From Burkholderiaceae bacterium (GTDB lineage Bacteria; Pseudomonadota; Gammaproteobacteria; Burkholderiales; Burkholderiaceae_D), in NCBI GenBank assembly GCA_030157545.1, contig JAOAUN010000025.1, positions 124,001 to 188,000 of the forward strand: a stretch of DNA of 64,000 nucleotides, given 5' to 3'. Below, piece after piece: positions 43,985 through 53,783 of the stretch; position 1 is the stretch's first letter; the number at the start of each line of letters is the position of its first letter. The translations under genes were made by a program, and so were the position numbers. A model generated the notes under the pieces. That model did not search any database. It worked only from the letters and a program-made list of their open reading frames with translations, and was not told where the DNA came from.

Positions 43985-46900
43985 CTAAGCGACCCACTTG
44001 CGCGCATTGCGGAACATACGCATCCAGGGCGCATCATCACTCCACTGCTGCGGATGCCATGAATGCTGCACCGTGCGGAACACGCGTTCTGCATGCGGCA
44101 TCATGACCGTGAAGCGACCATCCGCTGTCGTCACTGCCGTAATGCCTTGCGGCGAGCCGTTCGGATTCAAAGGATAGCTTTCGGTTGCTGCCCCCTTGTT
44201 GTCGACGAAACGCAGGGCGACAATTGCATCCTGCTGGCTACCGGTATGCGCGAAATTGGCAAAGCCTTCGCCATGAGAAACCGCAATCGGTGTCTGTGTG
44301 CCGGCCATGCCACCAAAGAAAATAGACGGTGAATCCGCAACTTCCACCATCACAAAGCGCGCTTCAAATTGCTCTGATTTGTTGCGTGTGAACTTAGGCC
44401 ATGCCTGCGCACCCGGAATGATGGATTTCAGGTTGCTCATCATCTGGCAACCATTGCAGATACCCAGACCGAAAGTATCGGTGCGCTGGAAAAATGCGGC
44501 GAACTGGTCTGACAGACTGGCATTGAACAGGATCGTTTTCGCCCAGCCTTCACCGGCGCCCAGCACGTCGCCATAAGAAAAGCCGCCGACGGCAATGACG
44601 CCGTGGAAGTCAGACAGTTTGGCGCGACCGGCAATCAGGTCACTCATGTGCACGTCCACCGCTTCAAAGCCGGCCTGATGCATGACATAAGCGGTCTCGA
44701 TATGCGAATTAACGCCTTGCTCGCGCAGGATCGCCACCCGCGGCCTGATGCCTGTGGCGATGAAAGGCGCCGCAATATTTTCTGTCGTATCGAAAGTGAT
44801 GACCGGCGACATCCCCGGGTCGCTCACATCAAGCAAGCGCTCGTATTCGGCATCGGCACAGGCCGGATTGTCACGCAGCCGCGCCATGCGCCAGCTGGTC
44901 TCGCTCCAGAGCCGGTGCAGGCTGCTGCGCGACTTGGTATAGACAAGTTTGGCATCGCGCGTGAATTCAATCACGTCACGTTCATTGTGCTTCCCAATGA
45001 TATGGCTGCAAGCACCAAGACCGTGCTCGCGCAGCACATTCATGACCTCGGATTTTTGTTCGGCGCGTACCTGAATCACCGCACCGAGCTCTTCATTGAA
45101 CAGCGCGCGCAATGTCATATCATTGCGGCGTTCGCCAACTTGTGAGGCCCAGTTTTTGGAGTCACCCCAGTCGGCTGCGTGCTCGCTTTCCATGGTCAGG
45201 ATATCGAGATTGACCGAGATACCGGCATGGCCGGCAAATGCCATTTCGCATAGCGTCGCATACAAGCCACCATCGGAACGGTCATGGTAGGCCAGGATTT
45301 TTTGCTCTTGCATCAATTGCTGCACTGCTGCGAAGAAGGCCTTCAGGTCGTCGGCGCTATCGACATCTGGTGCATCGTTGCCCAGTTGCTGCATCACTTG
45401 CGCGAGCGCTGACGCACCCATGCGATTCTTGCCGCGGCCAAGGTCGATGAGGATCAGCGAGCTCTCGCCGAGATCCGTGCGCAACTGCGGTGTAACTGTC
45501 AGGCGTACGTCGGAAACAGGCGCAAACGCCGTCACAATCAGTGACACCGGCGACGTTACGGCTTTGGCCGCATCACCGTCTTTCCAGGTCGTGCGCATGG
45601 ACAGCGAATCTTTGCCGACGGGGATACTGATGCCCAGTGCCGGGCACAGCTCCATGCCAATGGCTTTGACGGTATCGAACAGTGCCGCGTCTTGTCCCGG
45701 CTGGCCGCAGGCTGCCATCCAGTTTGCCGACAACTTGATGTCCGAAATGCCGGCAATGGCGGCTGCCGCAATATTGGTAATGGATTCACCGACGGCCATG
45801 CGGCCGGAGGCGGCTGCGTTGATGACGGCCAGTGGCGTTCTCTCGCCCATCGCCATGGCTTCGCCACGATAGCCTTCGAGGCTCATGGTAGTGACGGCGC
45901 AATCAGCGACCGGAACTTGCCACGGCCCGACCATCTGGTCGCGTGCAGTGTGTGCGCCGACGCTGCGGTCGCCTATGGTAATGAGGAAGGATTTGTCGGC
46001 GACGGTAGGCAGATGCAGCACGCGCTCTGCCGCGTCGTCGAGCTGTATGCCGGTCAGGTCAAGCGCGGCAAACGTATTGTTAACATGCGTGACGTCGCGG
46101 TGCATTTTAGGTGGCTTGCCGAGCAAGACATCCATCGCCATATCAACCGGGTAATTATCATTCGCAGGGTCGATGACGCGCAGCTGGCGCTCTTCCGTTG
46201 CCAGGCCGACGACAGCAAACGGGCAACGCTCGCGCTCGCACATGCTCGTAAACAAAGGTAAGCTGGCAGGCGCAATGCCTAGTACATAACGCTCCTGCGA
46301 TTCATTGCTCCAGATTTCTTTCGGTGCGAGGCCACTCTCTTCCAGCGGGACTTTGCGCAAGTCAAAGATCGCGCCACGGCCGGCGTCGTTGGTAATTTCA
46401 GGAAAGGCATTCGACAGGCCGCCGGCGCCGACATCATGAATCGACAAAATAGGATTGTCATTGGCCAGCGCCCAGCACGCATTGATGACTTCCTGTGCGC
46501 GTCTTTCCATTTCAGGATTGCCGCGCTGTACAGAGTCAAAATCGAGATCGGCCGTGTTCGAGCCTGTCGTCATCGACGACGCCGCGCTGCCGCCCATGCC
46601 GATGCGCATGCCGCGACCACCCAGCTGTATCAGCAGGCTGCCGACTTGCAGATCATTTTTCTTCGTATGCAGCGCCGAGATATTGCCCAGTCCGCCGGCG
46701 ATCATGATCGGCTTGTGGTAACCGTAAACAGTACCGGCCACGTTCTGTTCGTAAGTGCGGAAGTAGCCGGTCAGATTCGGACGGCCAAATTCATTGTTGA
46801 AGGCCGCGCCACCGAGCGGTCCGTCTAGCATAATCTGCAACGGAGACGCGATACGCTCCGGCTTGCCGGTGATGGCAGCATTGCCCGGCTGGCGTTCTGC

Positions 46901-47998
46901 CGGCGCCTGATTGACGTCGCGTGCGTTTTCCCATTGGCGCACTGCGTGCGTGAGCATCAGGTTGGAAACGGTGAAACCGGTTAGTCCGGCTTTGGGCTTG
47001 GCGCCGCGACCGGTTGCGCCTTCGTCGCGAATTTCGCCGCCTGCGCCGGTTGAGGCGCCCGGATACGGCGAGATCGCTGTCGGGTGGTTATGTGTTTCGA
47101 CCTTCATCAGGATATGCGTGAGTTCTTCACTGGCCTGATAGACATTGCCCTGCCCGGCGCGCGGATAAAAGCGCGAGACCTGCGCGCCTTCAATGATGGA
47201 CGAGTTATCCGAGTACGCAACCACGGTGCCCTTGGGCTGCAGTTGATGCGTATTTTTGATCATCGCAAACAGCGACTTGGTCTGTCCTTCTCCGTCTATG
47301 GTCCAGTCCGCGTTAAAGATCTTGTGCCGGCAATGCTCGCTGTTTGCCTGAGCGAACATCATCAGTTCAACGTCGGTAGGATTGCGCTTTGCTTGCGTAA
47401 AAGCCTGATACAGATAGTCAATTTCATCTTCCGACATCGCCAGACCGAGCTCCACATTCGCCAAAGTCAGTGCGGCCTTGCCGCCAGCCTTGATGTCGAT
47501 GGCTGCCAATGGCTGCGCCTGCAATTCTGTGAAAAGACCTGCTGCGTCTTGCGGGTCTCGCAAAACAAGCTCGGTCATGCGGTCATGCAGTATTGCGGAC
47601 ACAGCCGCAGCGCTGTCGGGATCCAGTTTTTTTACTCCACCGAGCAGGCTGGCTTTGCGCTGAACGTAATACGTCACGCCGCGCTCGATGCGATGAATCT
47701 GCGACATGCCGCATTTGTGTGCGATGTCAGTTGCCTTGCTGGCCCATGGCGAAATGGTGCCGAAGCGCGGAATGACGACGAATTGTTCACCATCGGCTGC
47801 GCCGCTGAAGGGTTCGCCGTAAGTCAGCAGTGCTTGCAGACGGTTGAGGTCTTCGTCGGTGGGCGCCGTGGCAGCGTCAATGAAATGATAGAAACGCGCC
47901 GATACGTCGCTAATGGCGGCATCGATCTCTTTCAGTTGTGACAATAGGCGTTGGGAACGAAAGGTAGACAGGGCGCTACAGCCCGGCAAAATCAGCAT
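43985..47998 (-). CDS. purL: Phosphoribosylformylglycinamidine synthase PurL
   Basis: The full-length 1337-residue enzyme of purine biosynthesis converts FGAR, glutamine and ATP to FGAM. It has the N-terminal PurS-like domain, two AIRS-like halves ([48 protein letters not shown]) and a C-terminal glutaminase domain. The glutaminase nucleophile is Cys1181 in GICNGCQMM, with His1302 and Glu1304 in PHAER. The start [10 protein letters not shown] is the usual one for this form. The ADP-ribosyltransferase-like gene converges on it with a 20-base gap and no terminator is visible there. Length and motifs are complete. Confidence 0.97.
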   Translation of the reverse strand: MLILPGCSALSTFRSQRLLSQLKEIDAAISDVSARFYHFIDAATAPTDEDLNRLQALLTYGEPFSGAADGEQFVVIPRFGTISPWASKATDIAHKCGMSQIHRIERGVTYYVQRKASLLGGVKKLDPDSAAAVSAILHDRMTELVLRDPQDAAGLFTELQAQPLAAIDIKAGGKAALTLANVELGLAMSEDEIDYLYQAFTQAKRNPTDVELMMFAQANSEHCRHKIFNADWTIDGEGQTKSLFAMIKNTHQLQPKGTVVAYSDNSSIIEGAQVSRFYPRAGQGNVYQASEELTHILMKVETHNHPTAISPYPGASTGAGGEIRDEGATGRGAKPKAGLTGFTVSNLMLTHAVRQWENARDVNQAPAERQPGNAAITGKPERIASPLQIMLDGPLGGAAFNNEFGRPNLTGYFRTYEQNVAGTVYGYHKPIMIAGGLGNISALHTKKNDLQVGSLLIQLGGRGMRIGMGGSAASSMTTGSNTADLDFDSVQRGNPEMERRAQEVINACWALANDNPILSIHDVGAGGLSNAFPEITNDAGRGAIFDLRKVPLEESGLAPKEIWSNESQERYVLGIAPASLPLFTSMCERERCPFAVVGLATEERQLRVIDPANDNYPVDMAMDVLLGKPPKMHRDVTHVNNTFAALDLTGIQLDDAAERVLHLPTVADKSFLITIGDRSVGAHTARDQMVGPWQVPVADCAVTTMSLEGYRGEAMAMGERTPLAVINAAASGRMAVGESITNIAAAAIAGISDIKLSANWMAACGQPGQDAALFDTVKAIGMELCPALGISIPVGKDSLSMRTTWKDGDAAKAVTSPVSLIVTAFAPVSDVRLTVTPQLRTDLGESSLILIDLGRGKNRMGASALAQVMQQLGNDAPDVDSADDLKAFFAAVQQLMQEQKILAYHDRSDGGLYATLCEMAFAGHAGISVNLDILTMESEHAADWGDSKNWASQVGERRNDMTLRALFNEELGAVIQVRAEQKSEVMNVLREHGLGACSHIIGKHNERDVIEFTRDAKLVYTKSRSSLHRLWSETSWRMARLRDNPACADAEYERLLDVSDPGMSPVITFDTTENIAAPFIATGIRPRVAILREQGVNSHIETAYVMHQAGFEAVDVHMSDLIAGRAKLSDFHGVIAVGGFSYGDVLGAGEGWAKTILFNASLSDQFAAFFQRTDTFGLGICNGCQMMSNLKSIIPGAQAWPKFTRNKSEQFEARFVMVEVADSPSIFFGGMAGTQTPIAVSHGEGFANFAHTGSQQDAIVALRFVDNKGAATESYPLNPNGSPQGITAVTTADGRFTVMMPHAERVFRTVQHSWHPQQWSDDAPWMRMFRNARKWVA

Positions 47999-48240
47999 GG
48001 CGATGGTGGCTTAATGGCGCAAAAGGCAGCAGAGAAATGCTTTCACGCAGGTTGAATCGGAAAGGCGTGATTATACCCTGTCACCCTGCTCCGGCTTGAG
48101 CCTCCTCAATCAGTCTTTCTCCCATGGGGTGATGATTTTCCTAAGTTCGGCTTGTGTCACGGTCCTGTTTGGTTTCATGTTCGCAGCCCGGCTATGGCTT
48201 TTGCTGATTTTTGCTCGCACCAATTCAAGGAGAGTTCATC

Positions 48241-49680
48241 ATGGAACGTCAACCCGGCATCGCATCCGAAATTCCAGCCAGTTCTGTGGCCAATGGCAGC
48301 CCCATTGTCAATCCTATTCCGGTCGGTTACGTACCCACACCGACCGAAAATTACCGCGCCCATCGCAAAAGCGCGCAGTTGCTGGTGGAACCTGGCATGC
48401 CAAAGCTGAAGCCGCTACCGCTACCGATACCGACGCGACCGCTGTTTATGGGCGCACGCGTGCTGATTTGGAAACAGGATCCGTCCGTTGCCGAGATCGG
48501 TACCCGCAAGGCTTTTCTGCCTGGCCTTGTCCTTGAAGGGCCGCGCGATGCGCGTGTCACGCACGGAACACCCGGCATCCCGCCAGTGAGCCCGAATGCC
48601 TTTGGCGACTTTGTCCAGACGCCCGGCACCGACCAGTTCGATGCCGTTCATACCTTCGCGGTCGTGCGTGAAACACTGACGATGTACCAGCGGGCCCTGG
48701 CAATTGGTAATAGTGCGGCACCGCTACCTTGGCAATGGAATACCAGCAGCAATAGCGATGCCTTGCAGGTTTTTCCGCATGGATTGCCCGATACCATGAA
48801 TGCGTTTTATAGCCGCAATCAAAAATGCGTCAGGTTTGGCGACTTCGTACCGACCAACAGCAATGCCCGTCTTTACACTTGTCGATCACTCGATATTGTT
48901 GCGCATGAGACCGGTCACGCAATACTGGATGGTCTCAAACCGAACTGGTTACTTGCCAACAGCCCGCCGCAGACAGGTGGCCTGCATGAATCATTTGGCG
49001 ATCTGACTGCCATCTTTCTTGCGTTGTCCCAGCTGGATCAGGTTGAGGCTGTGATCACACAGACCAAGGCCAATTTGCATGACAAAACTTTTCTTTCTGA
49101 TCTGGCCGAACAATTCGGTCTGGCGCTGGGCAGACCAAATGGCCTGCGCAACGCCGATAACGATTTGAAGTTGTCACAGGCCGGCACTGAAGTGCATGCC
49201 ATTTCGCAGGTTTTCACGGGCGCAATCTATGACATTCTGGCTGATATCTTTTCTTTCGAGCGTAAACCAGGCGTACGAGACGATGCACTGACCCTTCATC
49301 AGGTAGCCGAATATCTGCGCAGCCTCTTGTTGCGCGCGCTGATTGCGGCGCCAGCCAGCGCAGCCACCTATGCCGATGTCGCCAACCAGATGCTCAATAT
49401 CGCCAATGCCGATGGCAAGCCGCAGGCGTATCGCAATTTCATTCGCAATCGCTTTACGGTCAGGGAAGTCGTCGTCTCGCCTACGCCGCTTACGGAAGAC
49501 ATGGCAGAAAACCTGAAGCTGGAGGCCGCGGTGCAAGACCAGCCCGATGCGGTGCAAGACAGGAGAACCTGTTGCGGCACCATGAACCATGCCGAATATT
49601 TTGGCATGGCGGACTTATTCAACGATGAGCTCGAAGCACTCATGCATTCGCTCAAGCATGAACGCAGAAAACAGGCGTAA
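48241..49680 (+). CDS. Thermolysin/protealysin-type zinc metalloprotease (M4)
   Basis: The 479-residue zinc endopeptidase carries HETGH (222-226) and, about 24 residues later, GGLHESFGDLTAIFL (247-261) with the third ligand Glu250. This arrangement is that of the M4 family. There is no classical signal peptide; the first roughly 55 residues are a Pro-rich propeptide-like segment (PIVNPIPVGYVPTPTENY). This resembles protealysins, which are made with a short N-terminal propeptide and without a signal. AGGAGAG precedes ATG 48241. It is followed after four bases by a small gene resembling the protealysin inhibitor emfourin. The gene is on the strand opposite purL. CCGTMNHAEYFG near the C-terminus is unusual and may be species specific. 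Confidence 0.85.
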   Translation: MERQPGIASEIPASSVANGSPIVNPIPVGYVPTPTENYRAHRKSAQLLVEPGMPKLKPLPLPIPTRPLFMGARVLIWKQDPSVAEIGTRKAFLPGLVLEGPRDARVTHGTPGIPPVSPNAFGDFVQTPGTDQFDAVHTFAVVRETLTMYQRALAIGNSAAPLPWQWNTSSNSDALQVFPHGLPDTMNAFYSRNQKCVRFGDFVPTNSNARLYTCRSLDIVAHETGHAILDGLKPNWLLANSPPQTGGLHESFGDLTAIFLALSQLDQVEAVITQTKANLHDKTFLSDLAEQFGLALGRPNGLRNADNDLKLSQAGTEVHAISQVFTGAIYDILADIFSFERKPGVRDDALTLHQVAEYLRSLLLRALIAAPASAATYADVANQMLNIANADGKPQAYRNFIRNRFTVREVVVSPTPLTEDMAENLKLEAAVQDQPDAVQDRRTCCGTMNHAEYFGMADLFNDELEALMHSLKHERRKQA

Positions 49681-49684
49681 GACC

Positions 49685-49981
49685 ATGCAGATCACAATTA
49701 ATGGAAATGGTGGTTACACGGGCTTGTCTGAAGTCTTTGAGCTCGATACCGCCGACTGCAATCCGGCTGATGCGCAAGAACTGGAAGAGATGCTGCAGGA
49801 TGTGCATTTTTTCGACGAGGCTCCAGAGCTCGCCACACAGGCTATTGGCGCTGACATGATGCAATGGGAAATTACTGTCAACGACGATGGGCATCAGCAT
49901 AGCGTCCGCTTTACCGATGACGGCAGTCCCGGCCTGCACCCATGGAAGGAGATTGTTGAGAAAGTGCGCACGCTGCACTAG
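49685..49981 (+). CDS. Probable emfourin-type protealysin inhibitor
   Basis: The 98-residue acidic protein begins four bases after the protease stop, in another frame; the longer open frame starting at 49589 lies inside the protease gene and is rejected. The order MQITINGNGGYTGLSEVFEL, NPADAQELEEMLQDVHFF, MQWEITVNDDGHQHSVRFTDDG, GLHPWKEIVEKV has the form described for emfourin (M4in), the inhibitor encoded beside protealysin in Serratia: a GG(Y/A)(T/G)G opening, an acidic helix, then a (D)DG...V.F(D)DG pair of strands. This and its position support the call, but it was not verified by a search. It would keep the protease in check inside the cell. Confidence 0.75.
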   Translation: MQITINGNGGYTGLSEVFELDTADCNPADAQELEEMLQDVHFFDEAPELATQAIGADMMQWEITVNDDGHQHSVRFTDDGSPGLHPWKEIVEKVRTLH

Positions 49982-50038
49982 ACAGAGATCATGGCAAGCT
50001 AAGGTATGCTGATGGTTTGTTCATTCGCATACCTTCTT

Positions 50039-51379
50039 ATGTCTGCAACTCCACGCCCGTTCACCCTTCCGTTCATTACTGAGCTTAGTGACAGCATGCG
50101 TGTGCCGCTGTTGCAGTCCTGCCTGCAGCGAGCCAGCGCATCGGCTTCGGTTTTTACGCGTCTGTACCCCGACTCTGCAATCGCCGCTGCTGCCCACGCC
50201 GATGAACAACGTGCGGCAGGCAACAAGCTCTCGCCTCTGGCCGGCTTGCCCGTCTCGATCAAGGACTTGCTTGATGTCGCCGGCGAGACGACGCTGGCCG
50301 GCTCGGTCGTGCTACGTGATGCCCAGCCAGCGACACAGGATGCGCCGGTCGTAGCGCGCTTGCGTGCAGCAGGCGCCGCCATCGTCGGCAAGACCAACAT
50401 GACCGAATTTGCTTTTTCAGGCGTCGGACTCAATCCGCATTACGGTACGCCGGTCAATCCAGTTGATAACTCTGTAGCCCGCATACCGGGCGGCTCCTCC
50501 TCCGGCGCAGCCGTGTCGGTTGCAGCGGGCATCTGTGTAGCGGCTATCGGCTCCGATACGGGCGGCTCTATCCGCATACCAGCAGCGCTCTGCGGTCTCG
50601 TCGGATTCAAGCCGACCATGCGGCGCGTGCCTGTCGCAGGCACAGTGCCATTGTCTACGTCGCTGGATACGATTTGTGCGATCACGCGGTCTGTGCAGGA
50701 TTGTCTGCTGGTTGATGCGGTGATTGCCGATTCGCCGCTGCAAGCGTCGCCCGTATCGCTGTCGGGCTTGCGTCTGGCATTGCCGCAAACGATAGTGCTG
50801 GATGAAATGGATGCGCATGTTGCTGCGACATTTGCAGCAACGCTGACGAAGCTGTCGGCTGCGGGTGCGCAGATAGTCGAACTGCCGCTGCAGATGCTTG
50901 CCGAAGCACGCAAGATCAATCTTTTTGCAACCGTTGAAGCCTACGCATGGCATAGGGATCTTCTCGACAAGCGCAGCGAAGAATATGACAGCCGGGTCGC
51001 TACGCGCATGAAGTTTGGGGCAAATTATTCTGCCGATGATTATGCAAAGGCTAAGCTGGCGCGACAGGACTGGATAGCGCGCATGGAACAGACCCTGCTG
51101 CCGTATGACGCGGTATTGATGCCAACAGTACCCATCGTGGCGCCGCCAATTGCCGATCTGGAGCAAACGCATGAGGCATTTTTCGAAGCAAACCGGCTGC
51201 TGCTGCGCAATCCCGCGCTGATTAACCTTCTGGATGGATGTGCAGTCTCCTTGCCTTGCCATGCGCCGGGCAGTCTGCCGGTTGGCTTGATGGTGGCCGG
51301 TCCGGCCCTTCACGATGCGCGAGTCATGGCCATTGCCGGCGCTATAGAAGCCGCTATCAAAGAGCAGCGCAAAAACTAG
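50039..51379 (+). CDS. Amidase (amidase signature family)
   Basis: The 446-residue amidase has the Ser-cisSer-Lys catalytic triad: Lys in PVSIKDLLDVAGETTLAGS (about 73), the cis-serine in PGGSSSGAAVSVAAG (about 148), and the nucleophile serine in GSDTGGSIRIPAALCG (about 172). It resembles GatA-like or urethanase-type amidases, but the gene is not near gatB/gatC, so it is probably a degradative amidase. ATG 50039 gives the family N-terminus; an upstream start at 50006 adds eleven residues. It converges on the orphan gene at 51398 with an 18-base gap. Confidence 0.9.
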   Translation: MSATPRPFTLPFITELSDSMRVPLLQSCLQRASASASVFTRLYPDSAIAAAAHADEQRAAGNKLSPLAGLPVSIKDLLDVAGETTLAGSVVLRDAQPATQDAPVVARLRAAGAAIVGKTNMTEFAFSGVGLNPHYGTPVNPVDNSVARIPGGSSSGAAVSVAAGICVAAIGSDTGGSIRIPAALCGLVGFKPTMRRVPVAGTVPLSTSLDTICAITRSVQDCLLVDAVIADSPLQASPVSLSGLRLALPQTIVLDEMDAHVAATFAATLTKLSAAGAQIVELPLQMLAEARKINLFATVEAYAWHRDLLDKRSEEYDSRVATRMKFGANYSADDYAKAKLARQDWIARMEQTLLPYDAVLMPTVPIVAPPIADLEQTHEAFFEANRLLLRNPALINLLDGCAVSLPCHAPGSLPVGLMVAGPALHDARVMAIAGAIEAAIKEQRKN

Positions 51380-51397
51380 CTGCTCAAGAGAATGGAC

Positions 51398-52147
51398 TCA
51401 CAGCGCCTGAACTTCTCCCCTTTCAAACAAGGTCGGCGTGATGGTGCCGTAACGTTCGGGCGGCTCCACGACATAGACCTTCTTGAAAAATTGCAGCCAC
51501 AGCTTGGCGAGCTTGGGGATTGCAGCGGCGTCTTGCAACGGATAGCGACCAGAGCAGAAATTGATATAGATGGCATCTTCTTCAGGCGAGAACCAAGCTT
51601 CGCCGCCAGCAACTGCCATAGGACTTATTTTCGAGTGCAAAACAATGCCGCGCGAACTGGCGCATTTTTTCATTTCGCGACAAATATTGATGCCCTTTTG
51701 ATCCAGCGTCCAGAGGTACTTGTAGGCGCGTATGTCGTACCAGTTCCTGAACAATTTTTTCGGGGGGGCGTCACCCGGCAAAAAAGATTTGACGTCCAAT
51801 GCGCGGTGGGTATCGTAATCATCAACAGGATCCGTTTTTACAGGGAAGTTTAGCGCACCAATACCCCAGAAATTATCGTCCGGTCTGCCTTGCGGCAGCT
51901 CATTTTCAGGAACGACAATAATTTTTTCAGGCGGCTTCACGGTACTACTTGGTTTCAACGGTTCCGGCAGCTTATAAATACGCTCAGGCTTGATGCGGTC
52001 TGGTGAGTAAAAACGTGCCTGGGCGAGAATGGAATGGTCGCGTTTTTTTTGAATCATGCGCGGCTGGATTTGCCGCAAACTACTAGTGTGAAGCGGTGCG
52101 ATGGTTTGGCGGCGAACCATGGCTGCTCTGCGAAAAATCGGTGACAT
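51398..52147 (-). CDS. Orphan protein with Pro-rich N-terminal half
   Basis: The protein has 249 residues from ATG 52147, which has GGGAG at seven bases; an ATG two codons earlier is too close to the ribosome site. The N-terminal half is rich in Pro, Lys and Arg (PERIYKLPEPLKPSSTVKPPEKI). The second half looks globular, with FFKKVYVVEPPERYGTI near the end. No signal peptide or membrane helix is seen and I recognise no family. No functional clue comes from the neighbours (amidase, then an intergenic stretch and a D-amino-acid dehydrogenase-like gene). A secreted or surface-linked protein is possible, but nothing shows it. Confidence 0.55.
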   Translation of the reverse strand: MSPIFRRAAMVRRQTIAPLHTSSLRQIQPRMIQKKRDHSILAQARFYSPDRIKPERIYKLPEPLKPSSTVKPPEKIIVVPENELPQGRPDDNFWGIGALNFPVKTDPVDDYDTHRALDVKSFLPGDAPPKKLFRNWYDIRAYKYLWTLDQKGINICREMKKCASSRGIVLHSKISPMAVAGGEAWFSPEEDAIYINFCSGRYPLQDAAAIPKLAKLWLQFFKKVYVVEPPERYGTITPTLFERGEVQAL

Positions 52148-52519
52148 GAACATTCTCCCTATGGGGCGTCAGCGTTGAAACGGTGCTCATTTTTGGAATG
52201 ACCGAAACGAAGCACACCTTTCCTTTTTTGCAAGCTGCGTGCCAGGCTTGCTCGAATAACGCAATTGGTGTCGCTGGTGCCAATGCGAAATGCGCGTCGC
52301 ATCGCGTCCACAAATCTGCCCGGCGAATGCGCACAGAGTGAACGTGCGAAAATACGTGCGCCACACTGAATCTGCCTATGCACCGATAAGATGCGCAATC
52401 AGAGAGACAGATTGTTTTGAGACTGATTTGCGGCTACCCTATAGCGGTTTTTTGTAATACCAAGAGTTTTTCAAGAATGCAGGCGCCGACCTGCCCGGTA
52501 CGTTGATATCTGGAGTCCA
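52148..52519. other. Long gap, no supported gene
   Basis: In these 372 bases I find no reading frame with a credible start, ribosome site or recognisable protein; overlapping frames of 79 to 93 codons here look accidental. The stretch lies between two divergent genes, so it should hold both promoters. AT-rich DNA near 52420-52475 could be the promoter of the dehydrogenase gene. Confidence 0.5.
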
Positions 52520-53776
52520 ATGCGAGTTGCTGTGATTGGTGGGGGTGTAGTTGGAGTCTGCACCGCCTATTACCTGGCCGAAGCCGGCCACGAAGTTGCT
52601 GTTATTGAGCGCTATGGCAATGTGGCCCAGGAGGCCAGCTTTGGAAATCTGGATCTGATGGGACCGGCTAGCCCGCGACCGTGGGCCATGCCCGGCACCC
52701 CTTCAAAAATCCTGTCAATGCTGTTTCGCCCCGAATCGCCAGTGGCATTCAGTTCACGCTTCGAGCCGGCAATGTGGGGCTGGATAAGGCGCTGGGTTGG
52801 CGAATGCAAGCTGCCGCGCTTGAAACTCAACCAGCTGCGCATGCGCCGCCTGTCGAACTACAGCAAAGAATTAATGGAGCAGCTTGCGCACTCCCACAGT
52901 CTCGATTTCCAGCAAAGAAGCGGCGTTTTGATGATGTTCCGCACGGCACGTGAATTACAGCTCGCGCAACCGTCGATTGAATTGCTGGGTGAACTCGGCA
53001 CCCGCCACGAATTGCTCGATCCCGAGGCTGCTCGCCTGATGGAGCCGGCTCTCTCGGCCCAAACAAGCTTTCATTCGGCATTATATGTGCCTGATGATGA
53101 AGCCGGCAATTGCCCGCTGTTCGTGCGGCAGATGAAAACGCTGGCCCAAAATCTGGGTGTTGAATTTCATTTTAATAATGAGGTTCAGGCCATACGTCCT
53201 GAAATTGGCGGTGTAAGTTTCCAGGTTGACGGACGCAGCATTGATGTCGATGCAGTCGTCGTCGCTGCAGGCAGTGACAGTTCGCGCCTGCTTAAACCTA
53301 TCGGCGTTAATTTGCCGTTATATCCGGTCAAGGTTTATTCGGCTTCAACTGCCATTCAGGAATTCGAACTCGCACCGCAGCTGGCTGTTTATGACGACAC
53401 CTACCGCGTAGCGTTGACCCGCCTGGGCAAGCGCATCCGTATAGCCGGTTGTGCCGAGCTCGGTTCTTCCAGCGTCGACCTGCACCAGAAAGCGATCAAT
53501 ACGCTGGTCAAGGTCGGCGACGACTGGTTTCCGAATGCAGCGAACTATCGCACCGCCAGCTTCTGGTGTGGCCCGACCGGCATGCTACCGGAAGGCGTGC
53601 CCCTGCTGGGCGCGACCCGTTACGCAAATGTCTTTGTCAATGCCGGTCACGGCAGTGGCGCCTGGGCCATGGCTGCCGGCAGTGGCAAGCTGCTGGCAGA
53701 CATGATTTCAGGCCGCCGCACTGATATTGATACCGACGGCCTGACACTGGCGCGTTACGGCGACCGCGCGCGCTGA
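52520..53776 (+). CDS. D-amino acid dehydrogenase-like FAD oxidoreductase
   Basis: The 418-residue flavoprotein begins MRVAVIGGGVVGVCTAYYLAEAGHEVAVIER, an FAD Rossmann motif. Motifs of the DadA/DAO-type family follow (AQEASFGNLDLMGPASPRPWA, VDAVVVAAGSDS, FWCGPTGMLPEGVPLLGATRYANVFVNAGHGSGAWAMAAGSGKLLADMI). DadA oxidises D-amino acids to keto acids at the membrane face, feeding electrons to the quinone pool. It resembles DadA in length and motifs, but substrate could be another D-amino acid or small amine. GGAG precedes the ATG. It ends eight bases before the NAD(P)HX repair gene and is probably co-transcribed. Confidence 0.88.
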   Translation: MRVAVIGGGVVGVCTAYYLAEAGHEVAVIERYGNVAQEASFGNLDLMGPASPRPWAMPGTPSKILSMLFRPESPVAFSSRFEPAMWGWIRRWVGECKLPRLKLNQLRMRRLSNYSKELMEQLAHSHSLDFQQRSGVLMMFRTARELQLAQPSIELLGELGTRHELLDPEAARLMEPALSAQTSFHSALYVPDDEAGNCPLFVRQMKTLAQNLGVEFHFNNEVQAIRPEIGGVSFQVDGRSIDVDAVVVAAGSDSSRLLKPIGVNLPLYPVKVYSASTAIQEFELAPQLAVYDDTYRVALTRLGKRIRIAGCAELGSSSVDLHQKAINTLVKVGDDWFPNAANYRTASFWCGPTGMLPEGVPLLGATRYANVFVNAGHGSGAWAMAAGSGKLLADMISGRRTDIDTDGLTLARYGDRAR

Positions 53777-53783
53777 CACTGCA

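Noticed and set aside
49589..49684. N-terminal extension of the emfourin-like frame into the protease gene
   Set aside because: The extension is out-of-frame reading of the protease 3' end; ATG 49685 gives the family-like start.
52083..52398. Frames of 93 and 79 codons upstream of the Pro-rich orphan
   Set aside because: Arg/His/Cys-rich accidental translation, mutually overlapping in different frames, no ribosome site.
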